From: Lota lota
Taxonomy: Eukaryota; Chordata; Actinopteri; Gadiformes; Lotidae
NCBI GenBank assembly: GCA_026745465.1
Contig: JACYXH010000692.1
Coordinates: 1,563,757 to 1,627,756, forward strand
Reading direction: 5' to 3'
DNA length: 64,000 nucleotides
Positions 57,961 through 64,000 of the stretch are shown here, piece by piece; the stretch's first letter is position 1, and each line of letters opens with the position of its first letter. Under the pieces are notes generated by a model that had not been told where the DNA came from, did no database searches, and saw only the letters and a program-made list of their open reading frames with translations. A program made the position numbers and the translations under genes.

Positions 57961-58166
57961 GTCCAAAAGTGAACCTGTCCGCCCGCATCTGCTGACGGCT
58001 ACCGGCTTACCCGGGCCGCCCCCAGGCCACAACACATCCTACGGACTTACAGCTGGGCCGGCCGGCCGGATGAATGCAGCCGTTTCACCAGCCGAGAAGC
58101 GAGCGACATAACTCCCTTCCGTAAATCCGCGTCCGACCAGGCCGCCGCAATGAGCCAATCGGTGAC
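57945..58166. other. CpG-rich block
   Basis: Dense CpG and GGCCGG words (gctgggccggccggccggat). A small CpG island or unmethylated regulatory element is possible. No exon was recognised. Confidence 0.35.
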
Positions 58167-58269
58167 CCCCCCCCCCCCCCCCCCCCCCTGACGGCCTCGT
58201 TGTTTCCTGGACGACACAAGAGAGCCTCAAGAGGAGGCCTGCGCCCCCCCCCCCCCCCCCCCCCCCCCC
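58167..58269. repeat. Two poly-C tracts (22 and 28)
   Basis: C runs at 58,167-58,188 and 58,242-58,269 separated by 53 bp of unique DNA. Confidence 0.96.
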
Positions 58270-60207
58270 GTTCAGCTCGATAGCGCCATGCCAAAGCCTC
58301 TTCACGCGCAAGAGGAGTTGGCTCCTGATGTGGGAAGAGGCCAACAGACAGACAAAGCGAGGGCGCACGGAGGAAGGGGTGAGAAATGAGGGCAACGCAG
58401 AGAGACGGACGTGGACCAAAGGACGGAGGAGGGCTCTGGGGTTCATCGTCGAGGTTTCCTAGTGTCGCTTTGAGATTGCGCTTATTTCATTCTTGCTCAC
58501 GGTCCAAAACTGGATGAGCGTGAAATGTACACACGATAAAATAGCACAAGACAACTCATGCATCCGACTTATGAAAGTTTCCATGTAGTTGTACTGTTTT
58601 TGTTGACTATCATTTCACCTCAACTCCCCTCTTTTCTCAAGTCCCTGGCTTCTTCCCCATCTATTCCTCTACTGTGATACATTTTCCTCCTTGTTATTCC
58701 TTATTCCTTCTTGCTTCTTCCTTTTCCATGCCCCCCAAAAAACATGCCGTTTTCAACGGTCTGGGTTGAATCGTTTCTATCACAATGGACGATGGATTAA
58801 AAGATCAGTTAAAGCAAGCAAATGTCATCTTCATTTGGCAGGCTGTATCCATAAAGATCCCATTGCTCCTTAACCCTAACCCTGTGTGTGTGTGCGCGTG
58901 CATGCGCTCTGTGTCTATGCGTGTCATGGACATTAATCACCTTGCACGGGACGTATGTCGTCGCCTTGAATCTTTGCAAACGTCCACCCGGGATACAAAC
59001 AGGCTGACTGGTGGTTGAATTAGCACCTCTGAGGGCTGCAGGGCCGCTGTCCACCCGTGAAAGAATGAGCAATTGATTGCTGCGCCTCGTGTCGCAACGA
59101 ACCGCCCCCGAGTACCTGTGAAAGGGAAAGAAATCTGGAGGAAAGGGCAGTTATCTACTCCGACAAATCGCTGCTGTAGAAAGCGCTCCGCGCTAAAGAA
59201 AGCACTTGGAGTAATTAAAAGCCCGACTCTCTATCTCGTGGTATTCTTCTCATTCGCCGGTATTTGTCTTCGCGTCCAATGGATCAAACAGACCAGGTTT
59301 CTTGTATCTTTGCCGTCTTGTTTCCCCGAGCTCATTCAAGGCGTTTTAAAGAAATACTAATTAAAACAATTGCGGTTTTTTTTTTCAGTCTCAAATGATT
59401 GTAGGGGTATCTATGCTTCCGTCATGGACATAAACATGATATGGTAGCATCAAAGGGAATAGCTGGTTATTTATGTGTTTCAACCTACACGCCATTATAC
59501 TATCTTACCTAATTGGCTTTATAAGCTAAGTGGATGCGGTCATTTCATCCCACGGTGCACTGTACGGCCTAATATTCTAATTAGCTCACTTTCACCTTGC
59601 ACGGCTCGCCTGGATAAAGTAGGTGGGCAACCAGTCGAAACGAGCGCAGTTCAGCTTGGATTTATAGAGTAGACGTGACCCCGCGGTGATTGGTGAAAAC
59701 AAATCAGTCGAGCAGAAATCCTGCTCCCTACTGTCACCTGGTGGCCATAAGCAATACCCCTTGTCTAAGATGTATGTTGGCTGTACGCGTGATCTCACCG
59801 AGTCATATGACTGCAGTGGTCTGGGTTATTGCATGTGCCTTATGCAATTTGAAGTATAGGCCTATGAAAATATTTTTTCTGCAATTTAGGGCAAACACAC
59901 TTAATTAGGTAAGGGCCTATTTATGTGTATAATTACAGCACCCATCATTTGACTTAAGTGGACCCACTTTATCATTGTATGTCGTTGGTTGAATTGTTGA
60001 CACCTCACCCCACGTTCTATGACTTATAGTCCTAAATCAAATCATAAAATAACGACTCGTCTTAAGTTGTCGTTCTTCGAACATATTTTCAGTAAGTTAC
60101 CCCTCGAACAACAAGTCCTTTGTTATGGTCAGACAGTTGTGTAATCCCCTGAGCTCTTGTAAAGTTTTCTAATCCACTTGTTTAAACTCATCATTTAACT
60201 TATATCC

Positions 60208-60208
<1 letters not shown>
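58270..60208. other. Unique DNA, no gene seen
   Basis: Frames up to 95 codons (59,073-59,360) have no domain. 59,190-59,370 and 59,470-59,680 are repeat-free and could be conserved non-coding DNA. A short CA/GT patch lies at 58,885-58,902. Confidence 0.35.
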
Positions 60209-60280
<72 letters not shown>

Positions 60281-60296
60281 TCTCTCTCCCTCTCGA
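60209..60296. repeat. (CT)n microsatellite
   Basis: About 88 bp of CT repeats with two CC interruptions near the end. Confidence 0.97.
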
Positions 60297-60607
60297 AATA
60301 AATGTGAACGGAGATCAAAAGCGACACAAAAAGACTCCAATCGCAAAATGGAGATCAAAATCACCATTATATGGACTCTACCATTCCCACGCTAAAACCA
60401 ATGATGTGTCCGACATTGTGTGTGTACAACATTGTTTAACCGCCATTCATGGTATAAGGCAAGCCGCGCGCCCAGTAGTCCTTCCGCAACCTCTATTTTA
60501 GGTCTGAGCTCTCTGCTGAGATAATCACGTCAATAATGAGCCCTCCTAAATTGGGAGCGGAAAGACACGGCAGATTAGAAGGTAGCGCGCTGCCAACACA
60601 CAGCCCA

Positions 60608-60612
<5 letters not shown>
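60297..60612. other. Unique DNA, no gene seen
   Basis: A 65-codon frame at 60,304-60,501 lacks any motif. It holds a short repeated word, aatggagatcaaaa-like, near 60,310 and 60,347. Confidence 0.35.
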
Positions 60613-60698
<86 letters not shown>

Positions 60699-60740
60699 CG
60701 TAACTGCGTGTGCAGATGCGTGTGTGTGTGTGCGTGAGAC
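60613..60740. repeat. (GT)n microsatellite
   Basis: Perfect GT to 60,694 (about 41 copies), then imperfect GCGTGTG units. Confidence 0.97.
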
Positions 60741-61091
60741 GTGGAAATAGAAATAGAGGAAGTCAGTTAGAGCCGAGTGTGTATGTGCATGTCAATGTGT
60801 GGGGATAGCAATAGAGGAGGAAGTCAGTGGAGCCAGGCTGTGTCGAGGTGTGCGTGTGCAAGTGCGTGTTCTTGCGCGCGTGTGTGTTTGTGAGAGACAT
60901 GGGGATAGAGATAGAAGAAAAAGTCTGTTTGAGCCAGAGAGAGAGAGTGAGAGAGAGAGAAAGAAAGACAGAGGAGAGGAAGTGGTGCCAGAGAGGAGAG
61001 GACTGTGTCGCCTTAATTACGCGCCTTGTTAACCCTTCGCCAGACCCCTCCCCCCTCAGACCACCCTAGTCCAGGGGGCTACGCGCTGCAT

Positions 61092-61094
<3 letters not shown>
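60741..61094. repeat. Imperfect duplicated unit with GT and GA patches
   Basis: The phrase ggggatagcaatagaggagg / ggggatagagatagaagaaa with agtc-gt(t/g)..agcca recurs at about 60,742, 60,801 and 60,900: three diverged copies of a unit near 60-100 bp, each followed by GTGTG or GAGAG. Confidence 0.65.
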
Positions 61095-61141
<47 letters not shown>

Positions 61142-61155
61142 AGCTGGGATGAGGA

Positions 61156-61195
<40 letters not shown>
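61095..61195. repeat. Poly-G (46) and (GT)n
   Basis: G46 at 61,095-61,140 is the longest homopolymer in the window. GT repeats follow at 61,160-61,195. Confidence 0.97.
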
Positions 61196-61196
<1 letters not shown>

Positions 61197-61359
61197 CTAA
61201 TCCCACATCCACCTGTCCTTCCAAGGCCGGCGGAGGGCGGGAGGGAGAAAGGGAGGGTTAGTGTTAGTACAGGTAGTACTTTGTTCCACGAGATCAAGAT
61301 AATGATCACTACAGGGATGTGAGAGAGGATCTACCTGACATCACACCCCCCTGCACATA

Positions 61360-61402
61360 ACCCCCCCCCCCCCCCCCACTCCCACCCCCCCCCCCACCCC
61401 AC
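61360..61402. repeat. Poly-C tracts
   Basis: C17-18, then further CCC-rich sequence with A and T interruptions. Confidence 0.93.
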
Positions 61403-63066
61403 CCTGCGTTACTTTTACCGTCAATGCAGTCGCTGTGTGGTTTTATTGGGACCAAAGGTTGCATTACTGACGTATACAAGCACAAATTAAAAGTGTACTC
61501 TGTCTGAGATCTGAGAGGGCTTGAGTCTTTGCAATGCCAGGAGAGAATTAGTAGATATACTCAGTGGAAACAGGATATAGCAACTTGTTTGTGTCTTGAT
61601 TGGTCCCTCAAAATGAAGCCAAGCAAGTGTTTGTGTCAGAGACACTCTTAATGGACCTGTTTGACTGCTTGTAGGTTTTGGATCAATGCATTGAAATCCT
61701 TGTAGAAACCTCGACGTTTCTCTTGTGTAACCAGGCTCGACCCACACCTGTTTTTCCACAACCACTCAACGGCTTGTAATAGGATCGGGTCAAATAAGGT
61801 AGAGTAATGTATGGCACACTTTGCTGAATCCCGTGCTGACATTCCAAAGTCTTCCTCATCATTTTACCGTTAAACGGTTTTGTTTTCCTTCTGGAGTGCA
61901 CCTTGTCCCACCTTTTTTTCTTTCTTTTTTTTCTTTCTTTCTTTTCTCCTTCCTTTCCTGATCCCCTGGCGAAAGATGGGATTTGAGATCAGTGGCTGTT
62001 TCCAATCACACAGGCTAAGAGATAAGGCCGTTCCTCTCGACCTCTCCTGCGTCGTAGGACACAGCTTGCCGGGCAGCAGATGCTCATTCAGATGCATGCT
62101 TCAGATGCTTCTGAAGGGATTAAAACATGCATGCGTTGCATTGGTCTAATGCTGAGTACAACCGTATGACTTGTTCCATTTTGATTTCTCCGTTCAGGTT
62201 CGTTTGCCCCGTTCCCATATCTCTGACATCATCATACCCAGCATCATTAAATAGCAGATTTTAACATCCAAATCCAATGGATAAGGCTTTGCATAAAGGA
62301 TTGTCAACAGTAAATACAGGCTATATTGATAGCTACTAGAACTTTTTCTATCAAATATGCAGATCAGATACTCGTTATCAAACAAACTATCAATATGTCT
62401 TTCACGTAATGAAGTTACCTCACCAAATCAATACATAATAGACTCCTTATAGATCTTCAATTTTTTTTTGTACCAGGGCACGGTAGTAGACTTATCTTCA
62501 CTAGTTTAGAGTACTAACCGTGCCTGGGTACTTTAAAGGAGAAGACCCATAGTTAGTGTTATGAGCAACACCTGTGTTTGTCCTCTGGGAAAATTGTCTC
62601 TTATTGGGTGAAACGTTTATGAGGACAATATGACAGTATTCCCGCAGTTCACATAATGAACATTAGGGGGAAGCACTTGCCTTTGCTCAGAAACAGCCTG
62701 ACCTACTTTCTGTGCTGCGTCTTGAATATTTTGTTCTCAACCTGACCATCATTTGGTCACATGCGGTCAACCGTTGAAGTCAACTTGCGAGTAAAAACAT
62801 CAGACTTAAAAATAGGACACTTTGTCATTATAACTGTGCACACTACCGGTTTTATTAAATGTTCAAATCTGCAGATAGTTGACCAATATCCTATGCCACG
62901 GCACATAAGTATAGTAGTATAGCCATGAACACATCTAGCACATGAGCGACAAGTTGATATGACCTCATTTTTCAAAGTGAATGTACGTAATTCAAGAAAA
63001 AGGATCCCTGACTCATTGAGTGGCATATGCAAAGTGTCCATTTGTCTACCTAACTGAAATGCTGTT

Positions 63067-63068
<2 letters not shown>
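61403..63068. other. Unique DNA, no gene seen
   Basis: The minus frames 61,487-61,901 overlap each other without domains. A TTTCTTTC patch lies at 61,914-61,948. A small hairpin at 62,470-62,531 is listed separately. The rest shows nothing recognisable. Confidence 0.4.
62470..62531. repeat. Short imperfect hairpin
   Basis: gtaccagggcacggt (62,470-62,484) pairs with accgtgcctgggtac (62,517-62,531) at 13 of 15 positions around a 32-bp loop. It could be a tiny MITE remnant. Confidence 0.6.
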
Positions 63069-63115
<47 letters not shown>

Positions 63116-63201
63116 TTAACTACGTGCTAAATACTCAGTAGGAGGAAGAGAGCATCTGAAAAGAACACCCGGTTTGAGGGAGGCGCACACACACACTCGT
63201 G

Positions 63202-63244
<43 letters not shown>

Positions 63245-63262
63245 TGTGTGGTTGTGTGTGTT
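63069..63262. repeat. (GT)n and CA/GT tracts
   Basis: GT repeats at 63,069-63,114; CA repeats at 63,184-63,241 immediately followed by GTGTGTGGTTGTGTGTG. Confidence 0.95.
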
Positions 63263-63478
63263 TGTGGCTAACCACTAGAAATGTGTATGTGTGTAGTGTG
63301 TGCTGAGTTCCATGCACTTACACGTCTTCATATCTGACACAATGCATGTTCTGTAAAATGTGTGACCTATGAGAATCTTGTTTAAAATATGATTTTTTAG
63401 AACACCAACCCCGAGAAACCCCACCTGTCAGATGGCTGTTCTCTCAGCCCTTGTTCTCTTGCATCTGTAATCCTAATG

Positions 63479-63479
<1 letters not shown>
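63263..63479. other. Unique spacer
   Basis: No gene or named repeat. Confidence 0.35.

Positions 63480-63562
<83 letters not shown>
63480..63562. repeat. (GT)n with one CT interruption
   Basis: About 41 GT dinucleotides, interrupted once near 63,518. Confidence 0.97.
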
Positions 63563-63563
<1 letters not shown>

Positions 63564-64000
63564 TCACTGGTGACCTTGTGCATATCGAACATTGCTGTCT
63601 CCAGCAGCACCCCACCACCATCACCTTTTTAGCACCCACCCTTTCACCCATTCATGCAAAGTGAAAGATAAAGGTGCTCAGAATACACTGTTCATGATAA
63701 TAGTTAGCAGCTAGCTGCAAAAAAAGCTACATTCTATAAAGGCATTATTACTATGTAGTAGGCTGTAGTAGGTGCTAGTTTTGTAACGACAAATCTGGAA
63801 AAGTCTCTACAAAGTCAAGTTCCTGGTTGCCTTTCTCTGCCCAGCTATGCCAATCTGCTTGTGCACGATTGGACATCATTTGGTGGGCGTGGCTTAGTGC
63901 AGATAGATGTTTTGTTTTGCCTTCTGTCTTTTCAAATGCTTGGCATTTAGTGGAATTTCCTCAAAATGTTGCCTACAGCTCCTTTAAGACGATGCATATT
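63563..64000. other. Unique DNA to window end
   Basis: No gene. The final bases (gcctacagctcctttaaga) resemble the edge of a dispersed fish repeat that would continue beyond the window. Confidence 0.35.

Overview
This window looks like non-coding DNA from a teleost fish. The evidence is a teleost-type L2/CR1/Rex1-like LINE, a tRNA-derived SINE plus the isolated tail of another, short foldback DNA transposons of kinds common in fish, a decayed hAT (ZBED-type) transposase, and an exceptional density of dinucleotide microsatellites. A fish with a microsatellite-rich genome is likely; I cannot name the species. I found no intact host protein-coding gene, no rRNA or tRNA gene, and no CRISPR array. 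Nearly all long open frames in the window are translations of simple repeats (Ser-Leu, Arg-Glu, Val-Cys, His-Thr, Asp or Gly/Pro runs) or chance frames.

Layout. Bases 1-13,300 form a transposon-rich compartment with few microsatellites. It holds a duplicated segment of about 225 bp with two exon-like pieces (1.3-2.35 kb), an ACTT-rich fish repeat apparently split by 3.3 kb of other DNA (2.68-6.6 kb), a THAP zinc-finger exon with splice signals (minus strand, 5,867-6,060), a 425-bp MITE with imperfect terminal inverted repeats and an 8-bp target duplication (7,496-7,920), a broken hAT transposase (8,529-10,150), a diverged direct repeat pair around a 143-nt foldback able to form a three-way junction (10.75-11.52 kb), and a diverged tandem duplication (12.3-12.64 kb).

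From about 13.3 kb to the end the character changes. Long (CA/GT)n, (GA/CT)n and poly(G/C) tracts alternate with unique AT-rich blocks that have homeodomain-type TAATTA/CAATTA cores and look like candidate conserved non-coding elements. This pattern resembles a large intron or gene desert next to a developmental gene, but nothing in the window identifies that gene. Larger repeats here are a foldback MITE (19,061-19,375), a SINE (33,829-33,954), a 46-bp GAGACA-type minisatellite (41,441-41,815), the 3' end of a probable RTE-type LINE running into a (GAT)n tract (43,571-43,894), an AGGGG array (45,413-45,509), a 2.3-kb minisatellite of 36- and 40-bp units (46,524-48,858), an internally deleted L2-type LINE (49,963-51,410) and a foldback element (53,446-53,690).

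No genes work together here in a pathway. The biology visible is transposon decay, microsatellite growth and possible cis-regulation. The strongest unusual signals are the large excess of long poly(G/C) over poly(A/T) tracts, the two-length minisatellite with a 464-bp higher-order repeat, and the three-way-junction foldback. I did not find convincing evidence of a new enzymatic or defence system.
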